From Pseudomonas serbica (GTDB taxonomy: Bacteria; Pseudomonadota; Gammaproteobacteria; Pseudomonadales; Pseudomonadaceae): 64,000 nt of DNA. This document shows positions 30,637 through 39,812 of this stretch, piece after piece. A model generated the notes under the pieces. It saw only the letters and a list, made by a program, of their open reading frames with translations. It had not been told where the DNA came from and did no database searches. Every line of letters starts with the position of its first letter. The first letter of the stretch is position 1. The DNA is taken from contig NZ_JAQIYM010000015.1 of assembly GCF_028823535.1 (NCBI RefSeq), positions 96,519 through 160,518 of the forward strand. The letters run 5' to 3'. The translations under genes were made by a program, and so were the position numbers.

Positions 30637-32364
30637 ATGCGGATTATTTTTGCCTTTGGCCGCTCCTATCCGGCCCGCACCGTCCTGATGCTGCTGAGCC
30701 TGCTGTTGGCAGGGGTGGTTGAAAGCGTCAGCCTGAGCACGATGCTTCCGCTGATATCGGCCGTGCTTGAAGACCAGCCCCATTCAAAGTTGGCGGTCCA
30801 GGTCTTCGGAATAATGGACACGATAGGCCTGCAACCTTCGATCCCGAACATGCTGGTGATCATTGTCGTGGGCATGACGCTGAGCAACCTGCTGATCCTG
30901 CTGGGCAATCGACAGGTCGGCTACACGGTGGCGCATGTGGCCACCGACCTGCGTATTGACCTTATCAAGGCGTCGCTGGGCAGCCGCTGGGAATATTATC
31001 TACGGCAACCGGCCGGAGCATTGGCCAATGCCGTGGCAACCGAGGCTTTCCGCGCGTCCACCGCCTATGAGCACGCGGCCAATATGCTGGCGCTGGCTAT
31101 TCAGGCCGCGGCCTACGCAATCATTGCGCTTTTTGTTTCCTGGCAGGCGGCGATCCTGGCGCTGCTGATCGGTTTTGTCCTGTTGGTGGCCGTGCGCGGG
31201 CTGGTGAAGACCTCCCGACGCGTGGGGAAAAGCCAGACCCGACTGATGCGCGAACTGCTGGTCTACCTGACAGACACGCTGGCTTCAGTAAAACCGCTCA
31301 AAGCCATGGCCCGGGATGACATCGCCGACTCTCTATTGCGTCATCATGCCGGTGAGCTCAATGCAGCACTGGAACGCGAAGTGATGAGTCGTGAAACGCT
31401 GAGGGCCTTGCAGGAGCCCATGCTCGCGGTCCTTGCCGCGGCAGGTCTCTACGCAGGGCTGGTCATCGGCGGACTGCCACTGTCTTCAGTGATGGTGCTT
31501 ATCTTCGTGGTGGTGCGCATGTTGGGGCTGCTGCACAAGGCGCAGCAGCGTTATCACCGGATGGTCGCGCAAGAGAGTGCCTACTGGGCCATCAACGAGT
31601 CGATCGACAACGCTATCGCCGATGCCGAGCCCGTCGGGGGGAACTGCGCGCCTGCCTTGAAGCGGCATATCGTTTTTGAAAATATCCACTTTGGTTATGG
31701 GGGGCGGCAGGTTCTCGACGACGTGTCGATGAGCTTTGCGGTCGGTTCATTCACCACCATGATCGGCCCTTCCGGTGCAGGCAAGACCACCGTGCTCGAC
31801 CTGATCTGTTCGCTGCTCGCGCCACAGTCAGGACGCATCAGGGTAGACGACTGCGACTTGCATGATCTGGACAGAAGGGCGTGGCGCCGCATGATCGGCT
31901 ACGTCACCCAGGAAACCTTGTTGCTGCACGACAGCATCCTGGCGAACGTCACCTTGGGCGACAGGGCCTTGACTGCCGCGGACGCCGAGCGCGCGCTCCG
32001 TCAGGTCGGTGCATGGCAGTTCGTACAGGAGTGTCCTGGCGGGCTGCAATCGATCGTAGGCGAGCGCGGTGCGAAACTTTCCGGAGGTCAAAGACAGCGT
32101 ATCGTCATCGCGCGCGCACTGGCCCATCGTCCCAGGCTTCTGATCCTGGACGAAGCCACCAGCGCGCTCGATCCGGAGTCGGAGGCCGATATTTGCCAGG
32201 TACTGAAGAATCTGACCCCTGGCATCACCGTCATCGCGGTGTCCCATCGCCCCGCCATGATTCGCATTGCAGACCAGATTCTCGAGGTGCGCGATGGCAA
32301 GGTGTTGGCCATCCACAATGCCGTCGATCCTGACGGCACCCGGACTGACGAGGCGAAAGCCTGA
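30637..32364 (+). CDS. ABC exporter (fused permease-ATPase)
   Basis: A 575-aa half-transporter: six membrane segments (about 10-310) and an ATPase domain (about 345-565) with GPSGAGKTT (Walker A), LSGGQRQRIVIARAL (signature) and LLILDEATSALD (Walker B). The layout is like MsbA and other lipid flippases. It follows the serine palmitoyltransferase gene by 58 bases and is closed by a terminator, so it is probably the last gene of this operon and may flip the lipid product across the inner membrane, upstream of the LptFG-like pair. The substrate is inferred from context only. Confidence 0.85.
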   Translation: MRIIFAFGRSYPARTVLMLLSLLLAGVVESVSLSTMLPLISAVLEDQPHSKLAVQVFGIMDTIGLQPSIPNMLVIIVVGMTLSNLLILLGNRQVGYTVAHVATDLRIDLIKASLGSRWEYYLRQPAGALANAVATEAFRASTAYEHAANMLALAIQAAAYAIIALFVSWQAAILALLIGFVLLVAVRGLVKTSRRVGKSQTRLMRELLVYLTDTLASVKPLKAMARDDIADSLLRHHAGELNAALEREVMSRETLRALQEPMLAVLAAAGLYAGLVIGGLPLSSVMVLIFVVVRMLGLLHKAQQRYHRMVAQESAYWAINESIDNAIADAEPVGGNCAPALKRHIVFENIHFGYGGRQVLDDVSMSFAVGSFTTMIGPSGAGKTTVLDLICSLLAPQSGRIRVDDCDLHDLDRRAWRRMIGYVTQETLLLHDSILANVTLGDRALTAADAERALRQVGAWQFVQECPGGLQSIVGERGAKLSGGQRQRIVIARALAHRPRLLILDEATSALDPESEADICQVLKNLTPGITVIAVSHRPAMIRIADQILEVRDGKVLAIHNAVDPDGTRTDEAKA

Positions 32365-32385
32365 AGTGTGTAAACCGCCAATGAA

Positions 32386-32410
32386 AAAGCCCGGCACTGG
32401 GCCGGGCTTT
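32386..32410 (+). terminator. Rho-independent terminator of the rightward lipid operon
   Basis: Perfect 10-bp stem AAAGCCCGGC/GCCGGGCTTT with loop ACTGG, 21 bases after the ABC exporter stop. The A and T ends make it work in both directions. Confidence 0.88.
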
Positions 32411-32503
32411 CCAATCACGTAGCCAATTCCTTTTGGCTGACAGCAGTGTGCATGGCGAGTGTGACGAAGGCGTGACGGTCTGCACTGACTTGTGCGGTGC
32501 CCC

Positions 32504-32707
32504 TCAATGAAGAACCCGGCGGCTCTCTCCAATCCTGATCCGGTCAAGCGCCCGGTTCAATGCGTCCAAGGCATCGAGGAGGGCTTTCGCCTCGGCTTCC
32601 CGGCCATCGCCCCACAGGCGTTCGGCCATTTTGTTCAGGGCCTGGATGGATCGTTCAATGTCTGCAGCGGTTGCTGCAGGTGTGTCTGTCTGCCGCTTCT
32701 TTGACAT
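32504..32707 (-). CDS. Small hypothetical protein
   Basis: A 67-aa, Ala/Leu-rich helical protein (MSKKRQTDTP, then repeated DALDALNRALDRI pattern), with a long amphipathic helix. No family was recognised. The ribosome-binding site is weak. It faces the terminator of the ABC exporter gene. Charged N-terminus and regular helix suggest a real gene, but confidence is moderate. Confidence 0.5.
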   Translation of the reverse strand: MSKKRQTDTPAATAADIERSIQALNKMAERLWGDGREAEAKALLDALDALNRALDRIRIGESRRVLH

Positions 32708-32981
32708 TGTAAAAATTGCTCAAGTGGTCGAGCGGCGACACCGGGGATCCGGCATTTTTCGGCGCTCATTTCAGAAGGGTAAGTTGTCAAAACGGATACC
32801 AACAACGGCTTCAGCCCAGGCTCCATTAGAACACGACACCACACATACAGCTCTCCATTGGTAGTGACGAGCATTTTGGGGTCGATATTTGACACTCGCA
32901 GGTGCAACCGGAACACGACAATCGGGTGGATGCCTCAGCGCCATCGAGCGCTGAGTGACCTTCACCAAAGGGGAGTGGAAC

Positions 32982-33941
32982 ATGCTGCAACTGACCGGGT
33001 CTGGCCGGCCGCAACCACCGGTGCTGCGTATTGGTTTCTGGTTGATGAATGCCTTCGATTTATATGCCCTTGCCAATGCGCTGGAGCCATTGCGCCAGGC
33101 CAATCAATTGGCGCAGTGCAATGTTTGCCAATGGCAAATGCTAAGCCAGGACGGACAGCCACTGAATGCCAGCAACGGCATCGCAACCGCCACTGTACGG
33201 CTGGATCAGGCACACATGTTCGATGTATTGATCCTTTGCGGTGGCGATGACCTGCATCTTGAGACTGAACATCCAGGCATGCTCCAGCAACTGGACCACT
33301 GGGCAAGGCAACCGATCAGCCTGGGGGCGTTGGGTAAGGCCGGTTGGCTGCTGGCTCAGATCGGCGCGTTGAAGGGGTTCCGCTGCAGTTTGCCGGAGCC
33401 CACCCCGTCAATGACCTTGGCCGCCTTGCGCGAATTGACGCCGGTAGCAGCACCGTTCTGTGTCGATCGCCAACGCCTGACCTGCGTCGGCCCGCAGGCC
33501 GCTCAAGGGTTGATGCACGAGCTTCTCGCCCGCACCCATGGTCGTGGCCTGGTACTGCGGATGGAAAAACATGCAGTACGCCAGGCCCGACCGCTACTTC
33601 CCCTGCATGACGCCCCGGAAAAACTTCAAGCAACACTGGCATTGATGAACGAGCACTTGTGCCGGACACTGGGGATCGACGAACTGGCCCACGCCATGGG
33701 CATTTCCCAACGCCATCTCGAACGGCTATTCAAGCGCAGCCTGGGTTGTTCGCCGGCCCGACACTACCTGGACTTGCGGCTGCAACAGGCACGCCAGTTG
33801 TTGCGGTCCGGTGAACATGCCTTGTCCGATGTCGCCGGGGAGTGTGGTTTTGTCTCGGTACAACACTTCTACCGTTGCTATCGCCAATACTTCGGAGCAC
33901 ACCCGCGCGATCATATCGGCGTCAGCTCGCTCACGCACTGA
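32982..33941 (+). CDS. GlxA-family AraC-type regulator
   Basis: A 319-aa regulator. Residues about 15-180 are a DJ-1/PfpI-like (class I glutamine amidotransferase-like) sensor domain and the C-terminal 100 aa are an AraC DNA-binding domain with two HTH motifs (LGIDELAHAMGISQRHLERLFKR and the later LSDVAGECGFVSVQHFYRCYRQYFG). The ATG at 32982 has GGGGAG upstream. GlxA-type regulators control catabolism of carnitine, choline, arginine and related nitrogen compounds. The next gene is creatinase, so creatine or a derivative is a likely effector (inference). Confidence 0.9.
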   Translation: MLQLTGSGRPQPPVLRIGFWLMNAFDLYALANALEPLRQANQLAQCNVCQWQMLSQDGQPLNASNGIATATVRLDQAHMFDVLILCGGDDLHLETEHPGMLQQLDHWARQPISLGALGKAGWLLAQIGALKGFRCSLPEPTPSMTLAALRELTPVAAPFCVDRQRLTCVGPQAAQGLMHELLARTHGRGLVLRMEKHAVRQARPLLPLHDAPEKLQATLALMNEHLCRTLGIDELAHAMGISQRHLERLFKRSLGCSPARHYLDLRLQQARQLLRSGEHALSDVAGECGFVSVQHFYRCYRQYFGAHPRDHIGVSSLTH

Positions 33942-34168
33942 CTGCGTCATCCTTTGCCAATGCCCTCGCCAAGCGGCTGTCACTGCGCTTTCGGGGGCAT
34001 TTTTGTTTCTGCCGGGAGGCTTGGCAGAGCACAGGGGCAAACAGCGGGTATGGCCAACTACAGGTCGGATTCGCGCAAAAAACCTCACCTTGCATCTGTT
34101 CGAATGATCTTCAGCGGCCCGCCAGATTGGCGCCTTCTGTTGCTCAAACAATGACAAGGATAAATGAC

Positions 34169-35380
34169 ATGCAAATGCCAAAAACCATCCAGATCAAGAA
34201 CGGCGAAAAAGTGAAACCGACGTTCTCGGCTAGCGAATATGCCAACCGCCAGGCCAAATTGCGGGCTTATATGGCGCAGAACAATATCGACGCGGCAGTC
34301 TTCACGTCCTATCACAACATCAACTACTACAGCGATTTCCTGTACTGCTCCTTCGGGCGTCAATACGCGCTGGTCGTGACCCAGGACAGCGCCGTGACCA
34401 TCAGCGCGAACATTGATGGCGGTCAGCCGTGGCGCCGTACCGTTGGGACTGAAAACATCGTCTACACCGACTGGCAGCGCGACAATTACTTCGTCGCGAT
34501 CCAGAAGGCCTTGCCCAAAGCCGGGCGCATCGGCATCGAATTCGACCATCTGAACCTGCTCAATCGCGACAAACTCGCCAGCTGCTATCCGCAGGCCGAG
34601 CTGGTGGATATCGCCGCACCGTGCATGCGTATGCGCATGATCAAGTCTGCTGAAGAACACGCCATCATCCGCCATGGTGCGCGTATAGCGGACATCGGTG
34701 GTGCGGCCATCGTCGAAGCCTTGCGTGATCAGGTTCCAGAATACGAAGTAGCCCTGCATGCCACCCAGGCCATGGTGCGCGAAATTGCACGCACCTTTCC
34801 AGACTCCGAACTGATGGACACCTGGACCTGGTTCCAGTCGGGCATCAATACCGACGGTGCTCATAACCCGGTCACGTCGCGCAGGGTCAACAAGGGCGAC
34901 ATCCTCAGCCTTAACTGCTTCCCGATGATTGCCGGTTACTACACCGCACTGGAACGTACCTTGTTCCTGGACCACTGCTCCGATGAGCATCTGCGCTTAT
35001 GGGAAGTGAACGTCAAAGTGCACGAGGCCGGTCTGAAGCTGATCAAGCCAGGCATGCGCTGCTGCGATATCGCGCTGCAATTGAACGAGATTTTCCTGGA
35101 ACACGATCTGCTGCAATACCGCACCTTCGGCTACGGCCATTCCTTCGGTACGCTCAGCCATTACTACGGACGCGAAGCCGGGTTGGAGCTGCGCGAAGAC
35201 ATCGACACCGTGCTGGAACCCGGGATGGTTGTGTCCATCGAACCGATGATCATGCTGCCTGAAGGCCTTCCAGGTGCCGGCGGTTATCGTGAGCACGACA
35301 TCCTGATCGTCAACGAGCACGGCGGGGAAAACATCACGAAATTCCCGTATGGACCGCAACACAACATCATCAGGAAGTAA
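34169..35380 (+). CDS. Creatinase (creatine amidinohydrolase)
   Basis: A 403-aa enzyme that hydrolyses creatine to sarcosine and urea. The sequence follows the P. putida creatinase almost line by line from memory (same length, MQMPKT start, TSYHNINYYSDFLYCSFGR, GHSFGTLSHYYGREAGLEL), and the catalytic His232 is present in NTDGAHNPV. It has the pita-bread (M24 peptidase-like) fold without the metal-ligand set. The start at 34169 (AAGGA upstream) matches the known N-terminus; longer frames are not real. A terminator follows. The next gene is an MHS transporter that may import creatine. Confidence 0.96.
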   Translation: MQMPKTIQIKNGEKVKPTFSASEYANRQAKLRAYMAQNNIDAAVFTSYHNINYYSDFLYCSFGRQYALVVTQDSAVTISANIDGGQPWRRTVGTENIVYTDWQRDNYFVAIQKALPKAGRIGIEFDHLNLLNRDKLASCYPQAELVDIAAPCMRMRMIKSAEEHAIIRHGARIADIGGAAIVEALRDQVPEYEVALHATQAMVREIARTFPDSELMDTWTWFQSGINTDGAHNPVTSRRVNKGDILSLNCFPMIAGYYTALERTLFLDHCSDEHLRLWEVNVKVHEAGLKLIKPGMRCCDIALQLNEIFLEHDLLQYRTFGYGHSFGTLSHYYGREAGLELREDIDTVLEPGMVVSIEPMIMLPEGLPGAGGYREHDILIVNEHGGENITKFPYGPQHNIIRK

Positions 35381-35386
35381 GCTGCG

Positions 35387-35421
35387 ACGCCGCACAGTGA
35401 ACCTGTGCGGCGTTTCTTTTT
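35387..35421 (+). terminator. Rho-independent terminator after creatinase
   Basis: Perfect 11-bp stem ACGCCGCACAG/CTGTGCGGCGT with loop TGAAC and a T-rich tail. Confidence 0.92.
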
Positions 35422-35583
35422 GATGAGTGGTTGAGTACCAGCAAAAAAAAACGCATGCGCGCAAAAAAGCGCGCAGCATTAATGAACCTTAACCCTGCCA
35501 AGTAAAACAATAGAGGGTTTTGTCATGTTCTACGTCCCGACTCTTTACCTCGATAACCGCACCTCTAACTCCGGAGGTGCCCA

Positions 35584-36924
35584 ATGAGCACCCAAGACGC
35601 AAGCCTGACGCTGACCATGGCGCAGAAACTTGAACAAACGGCCGAGCGCAAGGCCCTGCGACGCGCAGCCAGTGCCAGCTTCATGGGCAACTTTGTCGAA
35701 TGGTTCGACTATGCGGCCTACGGCTACCTGGCCACCGTCATCGCCCTGACGTTTTTTCCGCAAACCGACAAGACTTCCGCGCTACTGGCGACTTTCGCCG
35801 TATTCGCGCTGTCGTTCATCGTCCGCCCGATTGGCGGGCTGGTCTGGGGTCACTTCGGTGACAAATACGGGCGGCGCAGTGCGCTGTCCTGGTCGATTCT
35901 GATCATGTCTGTCTCGACCTTTTGTATCGGCATCCTGCCGACATACAACCATATTGGCCTGTGGGCGCCGGCCTTGCTGTTACTGATTCGCTTGTGCCAG
36001 GGCTTCTCTGCCTCAGGTGAGTACGCCGGGGCATCGGCCTTTCTCGCCGAGTATGCTCCCGAGGGCAAGCGCGGTTTGTACACCAGCATTGTCCCGGCGA
36101 GTACGGCGGCGGGCTTGTTATTCGGTGCGGTCTTTGTCGCCGGCCTGCATGCGTGGATGAGTGTCGAGGATCTGCATGACTGGGGCTGGCGGTTACCCTT
36201 TCTGCTCGCAGCGCCATTTGGGCTGGTGGGACGCTACATCCGCATGAGTCTGCAAGACACACCCAAGTTCCTGGAGATGGAAAAACGCCTCGAAGCGAAG
36301 GAGTGCGCGACCCACGCTCCAGTGCGTGAGTTGCTGACAGTGCACCGACGCAGCGTGATGATCGGGATCGGCGTGACCTGCCTGAATGCCGTGGCGTTTT
36401 ACCTGTTGCTCAGCTACATGCCGACCTACCTGTCCACCGAAATGGGCATGAGCGAGAGTGATTCGTTCCTGGCGTCGACGGTGTCGCTGGCGACCTATAT
36501 CGGCCTCATTTTCCTGATGGGCAAGCTGTCGGATCGGTTCGGACGCAAAACCATGTTGCTGACCGCTTCGGTACTCTTCTTGCTGCTGACATTTCCGCTG
36601 TTCGGGATGCTGGAGAATCAGCCGCTGATCGTGATTCTCATGATCCAGATTGCCTTCGGCACAATTCTGGCTATGAACGACGGCACCTTGCCGTGCTTCC
36701 TCGCCGAGATATTCCCCACCCGCGTACGCTTCAGTGGTTTTGCCTTCAGCTTCAATATCGCCAACGCGGTATTCGGCGGCACCGCGCCGTTTATCGCTAC
36801 CTGGCTGATCCAACTGACCGGCAACAAAATGGCCCCGGCCTGGTATCTGCTGGCGGCAGCGGCGGTCGCCTTGATTGCCATGTTGGCGAGTCGGGAAACT
36901 GCGCACAAGGCGTTGCAGGACTGA
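35584..36924 (+). CDS. MFS transporter, metabolite:H+ symporter (MHS) family
   Basis: A 446-aa, 12-segment permease. MGNFVEWFDYAAYGYLA, the loop GHFGDKYGRRSAL, RLCQGFSASGEYAGA and GKLSDRFGRKT are standard MHS family (ProP/shikimate/citrate type) motifs. GGAGG six bases before the ATG gives strong initiation. It lies 203 bases after creatinase, behind a terminator, so it has its own promoter. The likely substrate is creatine or a related betaine-like compound, by context only. Confidence 0.88.
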   Translation: MSTQDASLTLTMAQKLEQTAERKALRRAASASFMGNFVEWFDYAAYGYLATVIALTFFPQTDKTSALLATFAVFALSFIVRPIGGLVWGHFGDKYGRRSALSWSILIMSVSTFCIGILPTYNHIGLWAPALLLLIRLCQGFSASGEYAGASAFLAEYAPEGKRGLYTSIVPASTAAGLLFGAVFVAGLHAWMSVEDLHDWGWRLPFLLAAPFGLVGRYIRMSLQDTPKFLEMEKRLEAKECATHAPVRELLTVHRRSVMIGIGVTCLNAVAFYLLLSYMPTYLSTEMGMSESDSFLASTVSLATYIGLIFLMGKLSDRFGRKTMLLTASVLFLLLTFPLFGMLENQPLIVILMIQIAFGTILAMNDGTLPCFLAEIFPTRVRFSGFAFSFNIANAVFGGTAPFIATWLIQLTGNKMAPAWYLLAAAAVALIAMLASRETAHKALQD

Positions 36925-36954
36925 CAGGCCAGGGTTGTCTTTCAGGGCGCCATC

Positions 36955-37040
36955 GCGGGCAAGCCCGCTCCCACAGAGATTTTCGGGGAACACAGATTGT
37001 GTATCCACTAGAGATTCCTGTGGGAGCGGGCTTGCCCGCG
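36955..37040. repeat. Inverted REP pair
   Basis: Two copies of the Pseudomonas REP core, GCGGGCAAGCCCGCTCCCAC (36955 on) and its inverse GTGGGAGCGGGCTTGCCCGC (to 37039), facing each other about 40 bases apart. Typical extragenic palindromic pair between convergent genes. Confidence 0.9.
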
Positions 37041-37072
37041 AAGAGGCAAGTCCGGCCAACATCAATCTCGAA

Positions 37073-38089
37073 TCAATGCACCGCCGCTACTTGCTTACGC
37101 TCACCAATGGGCGATACGCCGAAGAAGCGGCTGTAGCACTTGGAAAAGTGCGCCGGGGAAACGAAGCCGCAGGCGAGGGCGATATCACGTACCTGCGATT
37201 CGCTGCGCAACAGCAATTGCCGCGCCCGCGAGAGGCGCAATTCCAGGTAGTACTGGCTCGGCGTGCGCTGCAGGTGCTTGTGAAACAGGCGCTCGAGCTG
37301 GCGCACCGACACCTCGTTCAACCGCGCGAGTTCCTCAAGGCCAACCGGCTCCTCGAGATTGGCTTCCATGATCGCCACCATCTGACTGAGCTTGGGCTGC
37401 GAGGTGCCCAGCTTCTGCCGCAATGGCACACGTTGTTGTTCCTTTGCACCTCGTACCCGATCGCACAACAGCAACTCGGCTGCATGGGCTGCGATGTCCC
37501 GGCCTCCGGGTTCGCGGGCGATCAGCTGCAGCGTCATGTCCATGGAGGCCACGCCACCGGAGCAGGTGTAGCGATCCCGATCCAGCTCGAACAGCTGGTT
37601 GGAAATGATAATCCCCGGGAAACGCTCCTTCAGTGCCTCGATATCTTCCCAGTGAATCGTACAGCGATAGCCCTTGAGCAAATCGGCGCGTGCCAACAGA
37701 TGACTGCCCGTACAAATCCCGCCCAGCGGCACCTGATCATGCGCCAACTTGCGTAGCCAGTTGAGCAGTGGTCGGCTGCTGTGATTGGAGACAATCGGGT
37801 TTGATCCAACCACGAACAGCATGTCGAGTTCGGGTGCGTCGGCGATGGTGTGGTCAGGCAGGATGCGCATGCCATTGCTGGCCGTGACCGGGTCCAGGCT
37901 GGCGGCGATGATGACCGTGCGAAACATCGGTTTGCGTGCTGCCAGGTTGGCCATGCGCAGTGTTTCCACGGCGGAGGCGAAGCCGATGGTGGTGAAGTTG
38001 GGGATGACCAGGAAACCCACGGTTTTCACTGGATGTAGTTCATGCGCCGAACGTCCTGCGGCGGGCTTCGCCGCCTGGAGTTTCGCCAT
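37073..38089 (-). CDS. GlxA-family AraC-type regulator
   Basis: A 338-aa regulator with an N-terminal DJ-1/PfpI-like domain (VGFLVIPNFTTIGFASAVETLRMAN; nucleophile-elbow-like GGICTGSHLLARA with Cys) and a C-terminal AraC domain (VGLEELARLNEVSVRQLERLFHKHL; CGFVSPAHFSKCYSRFFGVSP). It belongs to the group that includes regulators of choline, carnitine and dimethylglycine use. With the regulator at 32982 it brackets creatinase and the MHS transporter. The downstream 283 bases to the acidic gene hold no other gene. Confidence 0.92.
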   Translation of the reverse strand: MAKLQAAKPAAGRSAHELHPVKTVGFLVIPNFTTIGFASAVETLRMANLAARKPMFRTVIIAASLDPVTASNGMRILPDHTIADAPELDMLFVVGSNPIVSNHSSRPLLNWLRKLAHDQVPLGGICTGSHLLARADLLKGYRCTIHWEDIEALKERFPGIIISNQLFELDRDRYTCSGGVASMDMTLQLIAREPGGRDIAAHAAELLLCDRVRGAKEQQRVPLRQKLGTSQPKLSQMVAIMEANLEEPVGLEELARLNEVSVRQLERLFHKHLQRTPSQYYLELRLSRARQLLLRSESQVRDIALACGFVSPAHFSKCYSRFFGVSPIGERKQVAAVH

Positions 38090-38372
38090 CTTTACCGCTC
38101 CTCAGCTGCATAAGTGACGCACTCGACGGCAAGCTGCCGACAGGGACTGCGTCATCTCTTTTTTTGTGATTGTTACACCTGTTTACGGGTATCTGGATCT
38201 TACACCCAGTGCCCGATCAATAGACGATCACAAGACAAACATGCATGCATGACTGCAGCGGTTTTGTCGTCTTGCAAGGAGGCTGTGGGCAGCACGAGCC
38301 TCCAAGGGTCACTTGCTGATACCCTATCTGCCGCCTCAACCATGTGCAGTACAGTCAACGCAGGAAATGTAA

Positions 38373-38540
38373 ATGAGCGAAGAGATCGATATTCCTGAAC
38401 CCGAGCACGACCATCTGCTCGATCATGAATTCCACGAAGAAGAACGCTGGGTCGAAGAAGATGCCCAAGGCATTCTTGACGATGATGACGAGGAACAGGA
38501 TGACCTCGACTATCTGGATTCGATTGATCACGAGGGCTAG
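38373..38540 (+). CDS. Very acidic 55-aa protein
   Basis: A short gene: ATG 38373 with AGGAAA seven bases upstream, TAG at 38538-38540. The product begins MSEEIDIPEPEHDHLLDH and has 26 Asp/Glu of 55 residues, with runs such as DDDDEEQDD. No membrane segment or Cys. It could bind cations or mimic nucleic acid, but the family is unknown to me. The good ribosome-binding site and clean reading frame support a real gene. Confidence 0.65.
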   Translation: MSEEIDIPEPEHDHLLDHEFHEEERWVEEDAQGILDDDDEEQDDLDYLDSIDHEG

Positions 38541-38594
38541 GCTGATGAAGTCGAGGGCTCGGAGCAGAACCCTCGCTTCAAATCCCTCAACTGC

Positions 38595-39812
38595 TTAGTT
38601 GGCGGTCTTCAACTGCCCTTGCGCAGTCGATCCGGTGCGGGCGATCACGGTCAGGATCGACAGGGCAGCAATCACCAGCCCGGGTGAAGTCGCCAGCAGC
38701 ACGCCCGTGGTGCCTGCACCGGCGGCGAGGATCTGCCCGGCGGCCAAGGGCCCCGCCACCGAGCCCAGCCGGCCGATCGCCACGGCGGCGCCGACACCAG
38801 TGGCGCGCACGGCGGTCGGGTAGGAGGGTGGCGCCAGGGCGTAGAGCACCAGTTGCGCAGCCATGACGAACAACCCGGCGGCAAAACCGGCGATTGCCAT
38901 CGGTATCATGCCCACCGACAGGCCGACTCCGGCCAGTGCAGTCAGCAACCCGGCATACACGAACAGCACGACCTTGAGACCGTTGCAGCGGTCCAGCAGC
39001 AAGCCACCGAGCAGCGAGCCGAGGGCGCCACCGATGTTGAACAGCATCTGCACCATGCCCGCCTGGGGTTTGCTGAAGCCCTGTTCCAGCAGTAACGAAG
39101 GCAGCCAGTTGAGCAGCATGTACATCACGGTCAAGGTGAAGAAATAGCTCAGCCACAAGGCCAGGGTGTTGCGTGTGCGGCCTTCGCCGAACAGCGCCTG
39201 GGCGGTGGAAGGGCGCTGGCTGCCAGTGGCCGAATGTTGCTGGCGGAAGGCAGTGGATTCAGGCAGCAGCAGGGCCATCAACGGCACGACCAGCAAGGGC
39301 ACCACACCGCCGATGATGAAGGTGGTTTGCCAGTGCTCGCTGGAAAACATCGCCACCACCGCCGCGAGCGCGCCGCCCAGGGGAACGCCGCAATACATGA
39401 CGCTGATGGCGGTGCCGCGGTTGCGCTCGCTCACGGCCTCGGCGCACAAGGCGATCAGGTTGGGCAGGGCGGCGCCCAGGCCCAGGCCGGTCATGAAACG
39501 CACCAGCAACAGGCTGGAGTAGCTCTCGACGTAGGCCGTGCACAGGGAAAACACGCCGAACAGCAGCACGGCACTGACGAGGATTTTCTTGCGGCCGATG
39601 CGATCGGCGACCCAGCCGCCAAAAAACGCCCCGGGCAGCAGGCCGATGATCCCGGCGCTGAACACCCAGCCCATCATCTTCGGGTCCAGGGCAAAACTCT
39701 GGCGCAGTCCGGCGGCAGCGGTGCCGGCGGCCTGCAGATCGAAACCCTCGATCAGCGCAACGATAAAGCACAAAGCGATTGTCAGCGTCGAACGACGCGA
39801 TGGGCTGTCCAT
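38595..39812 (-). CDS. MFS transporter, aromatic acid:H+ symporter (MhpT-like)
   Basis: A 405-aa, 12-segment permease of the aromatic acid:H+ symporter family. FIVALIEGFDLQAAG near the N-terminus carries the acidic EGFD motif, and GGWVADRIGRKKIL is the conserved loop. Similar to 3-hydroxyphenylpropionate transporters (MhpT). The gene is divergent from an OprD porin and near ferulate genes, so hydroxycinnamates such as ferulate or coumarate are likely substrates. GAGG lies eight bases upstream of the ATG. Confidence 0.87.
   Translation of the reverse strand: MDSPSRRSTLTIALCFIVALIEGFDLQAAGTAAAGLRQSFALDPKMMGWVFSAGIIGLLPGAFFGGWVADRIGRKKILVSAVLLFGVFSLCTAYVESYSSLLLVRFMTGLGLGAALPNLIALCAEAVSERNRGTAISVMYCGVPLGGALAAVVAMFSSEHWQTTFIIGGVVPLLVVPLMALLLPESTAFRQQHSATGSQRPSTAQALFGEGRTRNTLALWLSYFFTLTVMYMLLNWLPSLLLEQGFSKPQAGMVQMLFNIGGALGSLLGGLLLDRCNGLKVVLFVYAGLLTALAGVGLSVGMIPMAIAGFAAGLFVMAAQLVLYALAPPSYPTAVRATGVGAAVAIGRLGSVAGPLAAGQILAAGAGTTGVLLATSPGLVIAALSILTVIARTGSTAQGQLKTAN

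Noticed and set aside
32771..33103. Minus-strand frame overlapping the start of the GlxA-type regulator
   Set aside because: Runs through the regulator start region and promoter; no supporting features.
33842..34168. N-terminal extension of creatinase
   Set aside because: The open frame upstream of 34169 overlaps the regulator gene and gives a Cys/Arg-rich, non-homologous leader; the known enzyme starts MQMPKT.
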